Of a DNA stretch of 64,000 nucleotides, positions 46,918 through 57,002 are shown piece after piece. Position 1 is the first letter of the stretch; every line of letters starts with the position of its first letter. The stretch is from Fibrobacter sp. GTDB lineage: Bacteria > Fibrobacterota > Fibrobacteria > Fibrobacterales > Fibrobacteraceae. The DNA lies in NCBI GenBank assembly GCA_017642335.1, contig JAGCPF010000001.1:1-64000 (forward strand), read 5' to 3'. Made by a program: the position numbers and the translations under genes. The notes under the pieces were generated by a model. The model saw only the letters and a program-made list of their open reading frames with translations, made no database searches and was not told the origin of the DNA.

Positions 46918-49900
46918 GTGAAGGACCACGTTTTTGTCAGTGACGGTTTGAGCCAACAAGCACGCTCGTTCAAGGAACTAGCGAAAGGTTTTGTCGCAGT
47001 CAACGACATGACCCTGCAACAGTTGCTCAAAAAGATCTGCGAATACGAACAGCAACACGGCTGCCCGCTGGTCATCGAGAAAAAAGATATTCCAAGCCTC
47101 GCGAGGGCCATCGAATCCGAAGATAGCGACGGCTGCACGGAACCCGCAGCAGCCATTTATGTAATCTTTGCCAAACTGCTGGAACGCATCCAGAAGCGCC
47201 TAAACGAACTGCCGGAACGACGCATCGACTTCTATTTCCGCAAGATTCTCGGAGAAAGGGGAAACGAGGCTCACGGGGATCATGCCCACGTGATTCTTCC
47301 CATAGAATTGAAGGATTTCAACTACAGGCTCCCCAAAGGAACACGGTTTACTGCGGGCAAGAACGAAGATGGCGAACTCATTGAATTCGAATCCGTTACG
47401 GACGCAAATCTTAACGACACACAAGTAGAGAAAATATATACCTTAGCCGTCCCCGACGACTGCGTTCCCCTAATTACAGAGATTCCCATCTATACGCCGG
47501 AGCAGGCGCTGGAAAATAAGGATCTCGCACCTTATCCGTTATTCGGCCTCACGCGATCGGGTGACCGCATAACAACTTCGCAATATGCACAAGTCGGATT
47601 TGCGGTTTCTTCCCGGCTGCTCTACCTGAACGATGGCATCCGTCGCGTCAAGGTGAAACTGATCTTTGAAGAAGAAACCGTCAAGGGTACTCTTTTGGAA
47701 AAGGGACAAAGCCCAGATTTGTTCCTCAAGACATTTGCGACCACGTTCCATCTCTCCTTTACAACGGCAGACGGCTGGTACGAAGCCGAAGGCTATCAAC
47801 TGGAATCATGCGTACTCGATCCGAATTACGAGCCCAACTGTATCGGGTTTACAGTACAGCTCCCAGAAATCGCACCGCCCATTGCAAACTGCGACCCGTC
47901 TATCCACGGCAAGAATTATGCAATGGACAACCCAGCCATGCGCATCATCGTATCCTCCACCATCTCCTACAATCCTTGGAACATATTGAGGAAGTTGAGG
48001 CTCCGCGAGGTAAAGCTGCAAACCAAAGTGACGGGGTGCCGAAACATCGTGCTCAGCAACGATATCGGGCCACTTTCCATGACAGCTCCGATACAACCGT
48101 TCGGCCCCCTGCCTGCCATAGGGAACTCGCTCATCGTGGGCTGCGAAGAAATCCGGGGAAAACGGCTTTCGGCCTTCGAAATCCATGGAAACTGGCGTGG
48201 ACTGCCCAATACGCGGAATTTCTGTGATTGGTACAAGCATTATCCCAATGCTCCGCTTACGCGAGATTTCAAGGTGTCGGTTTCAGCATTGCTTGGTGGC
48301 CTTTGGCATCCATCCAGCACGCAAGCGCCTGTATTCCACGACCTGTTCAGCTCTAATCCAGACAGCATTTCGGATAAATTCTCCATTTCCTGCGACAGCG
48401 TTCTTGGAGGAATTTCGTTCCGGCAGAATTACGATGCCGAAAACTTTGAATTTTCGCCAAGTTCACGCGACGGATTTTTCAAAGTGAAACTTGTAGCGCC
48501 GGAAAATGCCTTCTTGCATCAGGAATATTCGAGAGTCCTTTGCGGTAGCCTGATGCAACAGGCAGTCAAAAAAAATCTTGGTACGGGTTTGGAACTGCCG
48601 AATCAGCCGTACACGCCGGAACTGGAAAATCTTTCCGTCAGTTATACGGCATCTGCCGAAATCAAGTTGAGGCAAACCGACCATAGCGATGGCGAAATCC
48701 GATTCCTGCGTCCATGGGGAATCAGCAAAAAGAACCACCTGCGACTTCAGGGAGGAGCACTCTTCTTGGGACTCTCGCCGAGCGTAGCAGGAAAGAACGT
48801 CAATCTGTATTTCCAGATGAACCGAGATTCGGACAATATCTACGATGAAGAGAACATTGGATTTATCTGGTCGTACCTGACCACAAACGGTTGGACAAAA
48901 ATTCCCGCAGACAGCATTCTGTACAATACGACGGCAAACTTTACGACATCAGGAATCGTTTCCCTTGTACTGCCCAAGGAATTTGAATCCGACTCTCCGT
49001 TGATGCAGCAGAATCTTTACTGGCTCAGGCTAGAACCTCAGAGAAACTGGCGCCACTGCAGCCGACTTTTTTCGATTTATGCGCAAGCCGTGGAAGTCGT
49101 CCGTTGTGCGGGTTTCGGACAGAAGAAGAACTTTAACCATTGCAAGCCGGGAAGCATCAACGAACTGGAACAGAGCATCGGTGGACTTTCGAAGGTGTTC
49201 CAGCTCGAAGAGACCTTCGGCGGGGAACCCGAAGAAGATGCGGATGAAATGCACACGCGCGTCGCCGAATACCTATACCACCGCAATCGCGTATTGACTG
49301 CAAGGGATTGCGAGCGCCTGATCCTAGAATATTTTCCCGAAGTGCACCTGGTCAAATGTTTTGCCGGGCTCAATCCCGAAAAACCAGACGTTCCAAGCCC
49401 CGGGCAGATGCTCGTTGTTCCCGTAGCTCCCCTTTACAACGATGGCCGACTCATGTGGGATTCGCGCCTAAGCGGAATGACCTTGGAAAACATAAGAGCC
49501 TTCCTAAAACAACGAACCTCGGCTTTTTCAAAAATCGTGGTCATCAACCCGCAATTCGAAAAGATCCAGGTGCGTTGCAACATAGACTTTGTCAACGATA
49601 CCGACGAGGGAGAGCAACTCCTGAAATTGAACGAACAAATCAACGACTACCTTTCTCCTTGGAACAGCGACAATGCATCCCAATTTTTCGGCAGGACGCT
49701 CGACAAGGATCGACTCTTGATGTATATCCAGAGCTTGCCCTATATCGAGACCGTACACGATTTTTCCGTACTCCGCATCAGTTCCAGGGACCATACCAAC
49801 TACAGCATGGAAGAATCTGGAGAAAATAACGCAGACCGGATTCGCGGCACATATCCCTGGAGCATTCTCACTCCCATGAAAAAACATTTTATCAACGTCG

Positions 49901-49995
49901 TTACAAAGGCAGAGGATTTCCGCGACATCACAGTCGGTTACGGCGATCTCGAAGTCGGCTCCACCTTTATTATCCAGAGGAAAAACAATGTCTAA
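46918..49995 (+). CDS. eCIS large baseplate J-like protein (Afp11-like)
   Basis: The 1025-residue protein is the large wedge component of contractile injection systems. The region about 745-830 (FGGEPEEDADEMHTRVAEYLYHRNRVLTARDCERLILEYFPEV) is the baseplate J core, with ERLI..YFP..V..VKC typical of Afp11/gp6-type proteins. The N-terminal part is beta-rich with GTRFTAGKNEDG. The start is GTG. Its end overlaps the following gene by eight bases. Confidence 0.88.
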   Translation: MKDHVFVSDGLSQQARSFKELAKGFVAVNDMTLQQLLKKICEYEQQHGCPLVIEKKDIPSLARAIESEDSDGCTEPAAAIYVIFAKLLERIQKRLNELPERRIDFYFRKILGERGNEAHGDHAHVILPIELKDFNYRLPKGTRFTAGKNEDGELIEFESVTDANLNDTQVEKIYTLAVPDDCVPLITEIPIYTPEQALENKDLAPYPLFGLTRSGDRITTSQYAQVGFAVSSRLLYLNDGIRRVKVKLIFEEETVKGTLLEKGQSPDLFLKTFATTFHLSFTTADGWYEAEGYQLESCVLDPNYEPNCIGFTVQLPEIAPPIANCDPSIHGKNYAMDNPAMRIIVSSTISYNPWNILRKLRLREVKLQTKVTGCRNIVLSNDIGPLSMTAPIQPFGPLPAIGNSLIVGCEEIRGKRLSAFEIHGNWRGLPNTRNFCDWYKHYPNAPLTRDFKVSVSALLGGLWHPSSTQAPVFHDLFSSNPDSISDKFSISCDSVLGGISFRQNYDAENFEFSPSSRDGFFKVKLVAPENAFLHQEYSRVLCGSLMQQAVKKNLGTGLELPNQPYTPELENLSVSYTASAEIKLRQTDHSDGEIRFLRPWGISKKNHLRLQGGALFLGLSPSVAGKNVNLYFQMNRDSDNIYDEENIGFIWSYLTTNGWTKIPADSILYNTTANFTTSGIVSLVLPKEFESDSPLMQQNLYWLRLEPQRNWRHCSRLFSIYAQAVEVVRCAGFGQKKNFNHCKPGSINELEQSIGGLSKVFQLEETFGGEPEEDADEMHTRVAEYLYHRNRVLTARDCERLILEYFPEVHLVKCFAGLNPEKPDVPSPGQMLVVPVAPLYNDGRLMWDSRLSGMTLENIRAFLKQRTSAFSKIVVINPQFEKIQVRCNIDFVNDTDEGEQLLKLNEQINDYLSPWNSDNASQFFGRTLDKDRLLMYIQSLPYIETVHDFSVLRISSRDHTNYSMEESGENNADRIRGTYPWSILTPMKKHFINVVTKAEDFRDITVGYGDLEVGSTFIIQRKNNV

Positions 49996-50773
49996 GCTAA
50001 ACCGATCTCTCTTGAAAAACCGATTCAAGGCCGGCCAGATGCCCTGCGAGGAAGACTTTATCGACCTCATCGACTCCATGGTAAACGTGGAAGAGGAGGG
50101 CATCGAAAAAACTCGCGAGACCGGACTCAAGATTTCGCAAATCACGGATTCCGGAAAGCTGATGAGTTTTTACGAAAACTCCACCGAAGGCCAGCCGCTA
50201 TGGCATGCCGAAGTGCGCATGGACACCAACGGAAACCAAAGCGCATTCCATTTGAGCACACCCGGCATCGACCCGGCATCGAGCGTACTTTCGCTGGTGG
50301 GGTCGCTGCCCGATAGCGACAAGGAATCATTTGGAGTCGGCATCGGGACACGAGAACCTGAATGCGAGCTGGATGTTCACGGCATTGTCGCTTCGTCGGG
50401 TCGCCTCGGCAAGGAAAACGAAAAGTTCAAAGTCCCCACCGACGGGAAGTGGCACGACATCACCGAGGAAATGACCGGTTGCCAGGCATTCGAAATCATG
50501 GCAGGAGCCGGAGGGCAAGAAGACGAAGGACGTTTCGCGCTGACTCACGCCATCGCCCTGAACGTATTCCACGGACATACGAAAATAAGAAAGACGCAGT
50601 CGTATTACGGCGGGCGCGGATCCAGAATCGACATCCGCTGGGCCTCGGGAAGCGACAAGTACAAATTCAAGTTGCAACTGCGCGTTCACTGCGCCTACAA
50701 AGACGGATCATTCGTGCGTTACCGCCTGACAAAGCTCTGGTACGACAACTTCATGGAAACGACCCTTGATTAA
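49988..50773 (+). CDS. eCIS fibre-like baseplate protein
   Basis: The 261-residue protein opens with LLKNRFKAGQMPCEEDFIDLIDSMVN, a short helix pattern I associate with proteins placed at this point of Bacteroidota-type eCIS loci, followed by ETGLKISQI and a beta-rich body (YYGGRGSRIDIRWASGSDKYKFKLQLRVH). A tail-fibre or receptor-binding/trimeric role is inferred from position and composition. No other gene in the locus looks like a separate fibre. Confidence 0.6.
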   Translation: MSKLNRSLLKNRFKAGQMPCEEDFIDLIDSMVNVEEEGIEKTRETGLKISQITDSGKLMSFYENSTEGQPLWHAEVRMDTNGNQSAFHLSTPGIDPASSVLSLVGSLPDSDKESFGVGIGTREPECELDVHGIVASSGRLGKENEKFKVPTDGKWHDITEEMTGCQAFEIMAGAGGQEDEGRFALTHAIALNVFHGHTKIRKTQSYYGGRGSRIDIRWASGSDKYKFKLQLRVHCAYKDGSFVRYRLTKLWYDNFMETTLD

Positions 50774-52055
50774 GCAGCTTAAAAAGATTACGGAGCCGCA
50801 AGAGCTAGACTACGAGGCGCTTCGCCTCGAAGGGATCCGTCTTGTCCAAAAACTGTGCGGAAATATCTGGACAGACTTCAACCCGCACGATCCAGGCATC
50901 ACCATCCTGGAGCAGATCGTCTACGCCCTGACCGACTTGGGCTACAAAGCCGGATTCGACATCGAGACCTTCCTGACACAAGCAGACGGCAGCATCAACT
51001 ATGCACACGAGGCGCTGTACACCCGCGAGCAGGTCATGCAGCAGTTCCCCGTGACCGTCAAGGACTACGAAAGGTTCTTCGAAACGAAACTCGGCATGGA
51101 GCGCGTCGACTTCCACGTGGATGCCCCAGGAATTTACTCCGTACGCCTCTGGCCGGCAGCCACCTGCACGGAATCGCACGAGTCATTGCTAAAGCGCTTT
51201 GCTACGCTCTGGAGTGACTGGCGTTGTCTCGGCGAAAAAATCGCGGACGTTATCATCGAAACCGAGAACGCAGACCCCATTCGCCACCAATACGATATTT
51301 TATTCAAAATAGAGGAAATGACCACGCCCGACCTCCCGAAAGGAAATCACTGCAACTTCTTGGATTTCTTCCCGCTCATCGAGCAGTTCCCCTCGATTTA
51401 CCGCTACGGAAAAAGCGCAGACGAACTCAAGAAGTACCTGGAACCGATTGAGCATATCTTCATGATCTTTTTGCAGGCAATGCAGGATTTTGCAGACATG
51501 TTCTCGATACATGCGCTCAAGACCGACTTCGAGCATTACAACCAAATCCTGAACCAAATGCTCGCCATGTACGGAGTCACATTCCCCGACGCCCTATTCC
51601 TGCTGATGCACGAAACCGACGAAGCGGACGAACGAGTCCCCTACCACAACCTACTACGTGCCAAAGTGCGCTATCTACGCCACTTGCCCGAACTTCACCT
51701 GCACCGCTGCGGCAAATGGTGGAAGCGCCGAATCGAAATAATGCTCGGCATCGCCACATCCCATGAGGAGCAGTTCGCACAGATGCACGCACTGGACGGA
51801 GTCTTCATCGAGAACGGCTTCGGCAAGATTTACATCGTATGGTCGATCGAGACCCCGCTCACCAACTCTCCCAAAAAACGCGACGGCATCGAACACTTTA
51901 TACGCGACGAGCTCCCCGCCCACCTGGTACCCGTTTTTTACTGGGTGACGTCAGATTTGTCGCAGGAATTCTACAGGAGCGCCGAAAGCACGCAGACTGC
52001 CCAGGAATGGCTCGAAGAACATAAAAACTACGTTTCGGGGGCACTATGGCTATGA
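50766..52055 (+). CDS. eCIS baseplate protein (Afp12-like)
   Basis: The 429-residue protein starts with TTG inside the previous stop region. IRLVQKLCGNIWTDFNPHDPGITILEQIVYALTDLGYK is a conserved N-terminal block of baseplate wedge proteins in eCIS (W.D...HDPG.TILE). The middle is helical. It likely pairs with the large J-like protein to form the baseplate wedges. It overlaps the tape-measure gene by ten bases. Confidence 0.75.
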   Translation: MIKQLKKITEPQELDYEALRLEGIRLVQKLCGNIWTDFNPHDPGITILEQIVYALTDLGYKAGFDIETFLTQADGSINYAHEALYTREQVMQQFPVTVKDYERFFETKLGMERVDFHVDAPGIYSVRLWPAATCTESHESLLKRFATLWSDWRCLGEKIADVIIETENADPIRHQYDILFKIEEMTTPDLPKGNHCNFLDFFPLIEQFPSIYRYGKSADELKKYLEPIEHIFMIFLQAMQDFADMFSIHALKTDFEHYNQILNQMLAMYGVTFPDALFLLMHETDEADERVPYHNLLRAKVRYLRHLPELHLHRCGKWWKRRIEIMLGIATSHEEQFAQMHALDGVFIENGFGKIYIVWSIETPLTNSPKKRDGIEHFIRDELPAHLVPVFYWVTSDLSQEFYRSAESTQTAQEWLEEHKNYVSGALWL

Positions 52056-53110
52056 CCCAACTTAATCGCATCGGTGACATGACTCTGAACTTGACCTGCG
52101 ACAACGCCGAGCAGGCCAGCCAAATAGAAAGCAGGCTTTACGATTTGGCGCGAAACGACCTGATGAATGCATTGGATCGTTCCCTTGAATCGGTTATCCC
52201 CGAAAACGAAGACATAATCTTGGACGACATTTCCATAGACCTCGGGACAGTCCCCGAGCATGATGCCTTCGGGCATATTGTCCAACGGCTGGTACAGCAA
52301 CTCACGACCACCATTCGCGAACGCCTTCTCAAAAAACAATGCACCCCTGTCGCAAAGATATTGCAGGATACTTGCGGGCAGCGCCTGACACTAGAGAAAT
52401 CGACGATGCTCGAAAAGACAATCAACAACTGCGTCGAGGAATGGTGCAAGGAACATGTGGAAGAAAAATTCGACCCGCTGCATGTTGCCGAGGTAATCCT
52501 GAAGCGTGTACAGGCTGAAAATCCCGGACTCGATATCCGCCAGATCGCGTGCAGCGTTTTCGAGAGCCTGAAAAAGCTCGGGGAGAAAAAGCCGAACACG
52601 CCTGCGGCGCAGCCTTCGAAGGCGGGAGATTGCGGCGTCGTGCTGCTCACTCCGTACATACCCATGCTCTTCGAAAAGGCCGGATGCACGGAGGGCCGCA
52701 AGTTCATAGACGACGAGAGCCAGAAACTGGCCCTTGCGCTCCTGAACTACACGGTATTTGGTAGTTATGAACCGCCCAAGACAGAAAAGTCGATAGCGCA
52801 ACTGCTCTGCGGATTCGATGCCGGGGAAAAACTCGCGGAACTGCCCGCGGTTTCGGACGAACTGAAAGCTCTGGCAGACAACATGCTCCAAGGAGTCGTT
52901 GCGAACTGGGGCGCACTCGGCCACACGAGCGCCGACGGGCTCCGCACCGCGTTCCTGATTCGCCAGGGAATCCTGGACAATGACGAAAAAGGCCTCACGC
53001 TCTCGGTAAAAAGCGCGACATACGATATGCTGCTTGACAAACTTCCATGGGGATATTCGACCGTGAAACTCTCCTGGATGAAATCCCCCCTGTACGTTAC
53101 ATGGCGATAG
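52046..53110 (+). CDS. eCIS tape-measure-type protein (short)
   Basis: The 354-residue protein begins IGDMTLNLTCDNAEQASQIESRLYDLARNDLMNALDRSLESV, followed by DDISIDLGTV, the usual opening of contractile-injection-system tape-measure proteins. A later GVVLLTPYIPMLFEKAGC and LLNYTVFGSYE also match. At 354 residues it is short, which may mean a short particle. It ends eight bases before the preferred ATPase start. Confidence 0.75.
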   Translation: MAMTQLNRIGDMTLNLTCDNAEQASQIESRLYDLARNDLMNALDRSLESVIPENEDIILDDISIDLGTVPEHDAFGHIVQRLVQQLTTTIRERLLKKQCTPVAKILQDTCGQRLTLEKSTMLEKTINNCVEEWCKEHVEEKFDPLHVAEVILKRVQAENPGLDIRQIACSVFESLKKLGEKKPNTPAAQPSKAGDCGVVLLTPYIPMLFEKAGCTEGRKFIDDESQKLALALLNYTVFGSYEPPKTEKSIAQLLCGFDAGEKLAELPAVSDELKALADNMLQGVVANWGALGHTSADGLRTAFLIRQGILDNDEKGLTLSVKSATYDMLLDKLPWGYSTVKLSWMKSPLYVTWR

Positions 53111-53118
53111 AGGCGAAC

Positions 53119-54453
53119 ATGGAAGAGACACTCAAGAACGAAATCGACTGGTGCCGGCAAGTTATCGACCTGCGCTTCGAGCAGTATTTTTGCTCCGAGG
53201 ACGACGAGCGCAAAACGCTGGACGTGTCGCTGTGCACCCCGCCCGAACTGGACGCGGGCTCGCCCTACGGAGAAATCGTCACGCGCATGCAACTCGGATT
53301 CGACGAAAGGCTGGTGCTTACGCTCGCGCTTCTCCCCCACTTGTGTCCACAGGCGCTCGACTCGTTTTTCTTGAACAACAAGCTGCTTGGCAGACCGTAC
53401 ACGGAATTCGGCGGATGGCACGGCAAGAGCCACTCAGGTTTTTTGCCCACCTGCGAAACGGCGCTCTTCTTACTTGCCGGCAACGACCTTTCGCGACGCC
53501 TGCAAGTAATGCGGCTATTCGATAACGACCAGAGGCTAGTCTCGGAACGCGTATTGCAACTCGAATACGGCGAACCCGGCGAACCCAGAAACTCGGCGGC
53601 ACTCCGCATATCCTCGGAATACCTGGAATACTTCACCACCGGCGTGCAGAACAAGCCCGACTACAGCATGCATTTCCCGGCGAAGCGCATCACGTCGCGC
53701 CTAGAATGGGAAGACCTAGTCCTTGCCGACACCACGAGACGCGAAATCGACCAGCTCATCGCATGGATTGGCCACTCCGAGGAAATTCTAGACGGATTCG
53801 GGCTCCGCAAGAATCTCAAGAACGGCTACCGAGTGCTCTTCTACGGCCCGCCCGGCACCGGCAAGACACTGACTGCGACCCTCATCGGCAAAAAGATGGG
53901 GATGGACGTGTACCGTGTGGACCTTTCGCAAGTCATCTCCAAGTACATCGGCGAAACCGAGAAGAACCTGTCGAACATCTTCGACCAGGCCGAATGCCAC
54001 AACTGGATTCTGTTCTTCGACGAGGCGGACTCCCTATTTGGTGCAAGGACGCAGGCGAACAATTCCAACGACCGTGCGGCCAACCAAGAAATTTCTTACC
54101 TGTTACAGCGCGTGGAAGACTTCCCGGGCATCGTCATCTTGGCGAGTAACCTGAAATCGAACATCGACGAGGCATTTTCACGAAGGTTCCAGAGCACCGT
54201 ATACTTCCCCATGCCCGAGCCGGAAGAGCGCCTAACTCTCTGGAAAAACATCTTCGAAAAGACAGATGTAGACAACCGAGAAGAAAATTTTGAATACTTC
54301 GCCGAAAATTATGAACTAGCCGGAGGCGCACTCACCAACGTGGCACGCTATGCAGCCATTTCGGCACTTATAGACAACAGAAAAAAGATAAACAAACTAG
54401 ATTTACGTGAAGGGGTTTCGAAGGAACTGCAAAAAGAAGGAAAGGGATTATGA
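53119..54453 (+). CDS. eCIS AAA+ ATPase (Afp15/Pvc15-like)
   Basis: About 444 residues. Walker A is FYGPPGTGKTLTATLIGKKMG, shortened here to its core GPPGTGKT; Walker B is ILFFDEADSLFG; the arginine-finger region is NIDEAFSRRFQSTVYFPMPE. This AAA+ ATPase is a constant eCIS component thought to load or disassemble particles. I chose the ATG at 53119 because AGAGG precedes it and it follows the tape-measure stop; in-frame ATGs at 53047 and 53101 lie inside the previous gene. Confidence 0.92.
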   Translation: MEETLKNEIDWCRQVIDLRFEQYFCSEDDERKTLDVSLCTPPELDAGSPYGEIVTRMQLGFDERLVLTLALLPHLCPQALDSFFLNNKLLGRPYTEFGGWHGKSHSGFLPTCETALFLLAGNDLSRRLQVMRLFDNDQRLVSERVLQLEYGEPGEPRNSAALRISSEYLEYFTTGVQNKPDYSMHFPAKRITSRLEWEDLVLADTTRREIDQLIAWIGHSEEILDGFGLRKNLKNGYRVLFYGPPGTGKTLTATLIGKKMGMDVYRVDLSQVISKYIGETEKNLSNIFDQAECHNWILFFDEADSLFGARTQANNSNDRAANQEISYLLQRVEDFPGIVILASNLKSNIDEAFSRRFQSTVYFPMPEPEERLTLWKNIFEKTDVDNREENFEYFAENYELAGGALTNVARYAAISALIDNRKKINKLDLREGVSKELQKEGKGL

Positions 54454-56681
54454 TAGGATTTGTTCGAAAAATCGTATTGTACCTTGTTGGCGCATTCACC
54501 ATCGCTGCACACGCAGACATATGCGAGTTCTGTACGTACGAAGTGACCGCCGAGAATATCGAAAAGTTCATCACAGAAGATAAACTCAAGGACACCACGG
54601 CCGTTTTTGAAATACTCGACAAGTATATCAACTGGCAAGCCGGCACCCGCGAGGACCTGATTGCGCTGATGTCGCAGGAAGTTCGCGATTACCCGGAATT
54701 TGCGAGAACCATCAACAACTTTATCGCCATCAACCCAGCCGTCACCGAAAAGAAAAGGGCCACGCTTTGGGCCGACTCGATGATAGACAAGGTGTGGATT
54801 GATGAAAAGGCAATGGCAACGCTCAAGGAAAAACTGGTACTTGAGTTCCAGGGCGAACGGTTCTCGCCAATCGTACTTGACTTCTTGAACAATCTTCAGG
54901 GAATCCGGTTCAACGATTCGCTCCTTGCGCACCGCTATGCACTGAGCATGTTGGCCGCATTCCTGCGGGTCTGCGTTGACACAACGAACACCTACGCAAT
55001 ATACGACACGGTCCTCTGGAACGACAAGCAACTCGAGGAACTCGAGACATTCTCCGCTCCCTTGCAACCGCAAGCCACGACAACAAATGCGAAAAAGAGC
55101 GTGTCTCAAGAATCGGCCGCAATACGCCTGCGCCACTATTTGGACAAGTATCGCGGACGCCACTGCAGCGATGAGAGCTGGAATCGCGTATTCTCCCGGC
55201 TTGACTCGCTCTATTTGGAACTTTTTGCCAAGGCTGTCAACAAGACGACGCGTGTAGCGGTAGATTTCGACGAGACAAAACCGATTCTTTGGAAAGGCAA
55301 AGGGTGCGGCTGCAGTCACCAGGACCAGCTCAATGGCGAAGTGATCGGGATATACCCCTACTGGTTCGCAAGCGACACGACCAAGTGGATAAACTTCAGC
55401 GCAGTGACGCGCATCGCCTTTTATGCAATGTACGCTGACGGTGACGGTCAACTACACATGCCGTCGGGTATTCCCGCGCTCGCCTACCTGGGCAAGCCGG
55501 GCAATTCCGACTTCGTGGCCGTGGCGCACGAACACTTTGTCAAGATGGACTGGATCATCGGAAAATCCGACTGGGCGGGATTCAAGACCCCCGAACAGCT
55601 CGAGACATTCTTCGCGAATCTTTCGGACGAAATCGAGCAACTGGTGAGCGTCAAGAACAACTCCATTTTCCAGCGAGTCGTGAACCGTTTGAGTTTTTCC
55701 GGCGACGACTACGGAAACCGTGGCGATGGCGCAACGCTGTTCTTCAGGAATTATCCCACCGACTCGGCATCGACGGCAATCTTCAACAAGTTCTTCAAGA
55801 ACCTGCACCTGAGACTGCGCGAGCACAACCCCAACGTATTCCTGAACATGATGGTAAACCGAGTTGACCTCGCCGAAGACATCTACGCCGTCGCAAACGA
55901 CACAGGCATCGTCGACTTGCCGGGGGGAATTTATAGCTACGCAAACTTCCGCAAGATAATCACCGAACCCGTGACCCAAAACGGGGCAAGGCCCGAAACC
56001 GATGAAATCATCGACAGCCTGACAAACCTGATGCTGGTGGTAACCGAGGAACCCGTCGGTCGCAGCAAGCGCCTGATTCACGACAACCTGAGCATGTACC
56101 TCAAGGGGGACGAGCGCCACATCGTGCTGAAGGCGATTATACCCGTAATCTGGTTTGATGACCGGCAGTGGGAACAGCTTGGCGACGACGCCGCGTTCTT
56201 CAACGACAGCTACTACGGCCTGGCGGTGGCCCCGTTCGCGACAAACGAGGGCGCAGCCGAAATATGCGGGCCCTCCGGCGGAATCGGGATGTGCCTGACC
56301 AAGTTCTACAAGAAAGACGACAAAGACATCACCTTCAGTTCGCAGGCGCGCTCGGCAGTCCCGTTCTTCTGCATGTACCGCTGGGCGTTCAGGCTGATGA
56401 ACACGGTGGTCTACTCGCTTGTGGTGCTGTTGCTGCTCGGTTACTTTGCATCTTGCACCATCAGCGCATTCTTCAACAAGCACCTCGCCTTTTTTGTCGG
56501 GATTGTGGTGGTGCCGCCCGCATTCACCACGACCATGCTCGTACTGTTCGACCCCGTGGCCACATCGCTCGCGGGTGCGTTCCGGTTCTTGCCCATCATT
56601 GTCCTGGTGCTCTCCGTGATAGCCGTATCGCTGCTGAGAGTGTACCGCAACGCCGATCTACCCAAAAGGAACATCAAATAA
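54450..56681 (+). CDS. Secreted, membrane-anchored GH18-like protein of the eCIS operon
   Basis: The 743-residue protein overlaps the ATPase stop (ATGA). It has a signal peptide (MIGFVRKIVLYLVGAFTIAAHA), a helical region to about residue 260, then a domain beginning GEVIGIYPYWFAS...INFSAVTRIAFYAMY, which resembles the first strands of glycoside hydrolase family 18 (chitinase-like) barrels. The catalytic DxxDxDxE motif is not visible, so it may bind rather than cut. Three membrane segments lie at the C-terminus (about 645-735). A role in envelope attachment, glycan remodelling or particle release is possible. Confidence 0.65.
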   Translation: MIGFVRKIVLYLVGAFTIAAHADICEFCTYEVTAENIEKFITEDKLKDTTAVFEILDKYINWQAGTREDLIALMSQEVRDYPEFARTINNFIAINPAVTEKKRATLWADSMIDKVWIDEKAMATLKEKLVLEFQGERFSPIVLDFLNNLQGIRFNDSLLAHRYALSMLAAFLRVCVDTTNTYAIYDTVLWNDKQLEELETFSAPLQPQATTTNAKKSVSQESAAIRLRHYLDKYRGRHCSDESWNRVFSRLDSLYLELFAKAVNKTTRVAVDFDETKPILWKGKGCGCSHQDQLNGEVIGIYPYWFASDTTKWINFSAVTRIAFYAMYADGDGQLHMPSGIPALAYLGKPGNSDFVAVAHEHFVKMDWIIGKSDWAGFKTPEQLETFFANLSDEIEQLVSVKNNSIFQRVVNRLSFSGDDYGNRGDGATLFFRNYPTDSASTAIFNKFFKNLHLRLREHNPNVFLNMMVNRVDLAEDIYAVANDTGIVDLPGGIYSYANFRKIITEPVTQNGARPETDEIIDSLTNLMLVVTEEPVGRSKRLIHDNLSMYLKGDERHIVLKAIIPVIWFDDRQWEQLGDDAAFFNDSYYGLAVAPFATNEGAAEICGPSGGIGMCLTKFYKKDDKDITFSSQARSAVPFFCMYRWAFRLMNTVVYSLVVLLLLGYFASCTISAFFNKHLAFFVGIVVVPPAFTTTMLVLFDPVATSLAGAFRFLPIIVLVLSVIAVSLLRVYRNADLPKRNIK

Positions 56682-56707
56682 CCCTTCGCTTTGCCATCCC
56701 CGCGACC

Positions 56708-56730
56708 TGTGCTGAGCTTGCCGAAGCAAG
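56708..56730. repeat. REP-like sequence
   Basis: TGTGCTGAGCTTGCCGAAGC closely matches the copy at 57003-57022. It lies in the short gap after the GH18-like gene. Confidence 0.4.
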
Positions 56731-56771
56731 GCGGGGACCCAAAAAAAGGAAAAATTTAACAGGAGAAAAAA

Positions 56772-56993
56772 ATGAACGCAACATACACACAGAAATCCGA
56801 CGCCATCCAACGCGTCGCCAACAACAACGCCGCAAACATCATGGACACCTCGCTGCAAAGCGCAAGCCTGCAGCGCAAAGCCGACCTCGCCGATGGAGCG
56901 CTTCAACGCGCCTCCCTCGAAGAAGAGGAAGAACCCGTGCAGGGCAAGTCCATCCAGCGAGAAGCCATCCCCGAAGAGGAAGAACTCGCCTAA
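56772..56993 (+). CDS. Small protein carrying only the shared cargo N-terminus
   Basis: The 73-residue protein starts with AGGAG upstream. It contains IMDTSLQSASLQRKADLAD followed by GALQR, the motif found at the N-terminus of the three larger cargo proteins downstream, then an acidic tail (EEEEEPVQGKSIQR...EEEE). No effector domain follows. It may be a cut-down cargo, an adaptor or a plug for the tube. Confidence 0.6.
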   Translation: MNATYTQKSDAIQRVANNNAANIMDTSLQSASLQRKADLADGALQRASLEEEEEPVQGKSIQREAIPEEEELA

Positions 56994-57002
56994 GGTCACT
57001 GC

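Noticed and set aside
53047..53118. Longer N-terminus for the eCIS AAA+ ATPase
   Set aside because: It would overlap the tape-measure gene by 64 bases and has no ribosome site; the ATG at 53119 has AGAGG and follows the stop by eight bases.
39866..54453. Type VI secretion system or prophage tail
   Set aside because: No TssJLM membrane complex, and no capsid, terminase, portal or integrase genes. DUF4255, DUF5908, AAA+ and DUF4157 genes fit an eCIS.
55320..56250. Active chitinase
   Set aside because: Only the first strands resemble GH18; the DxxDxDxE catalytic motif is not visible, so activity is not claimed.
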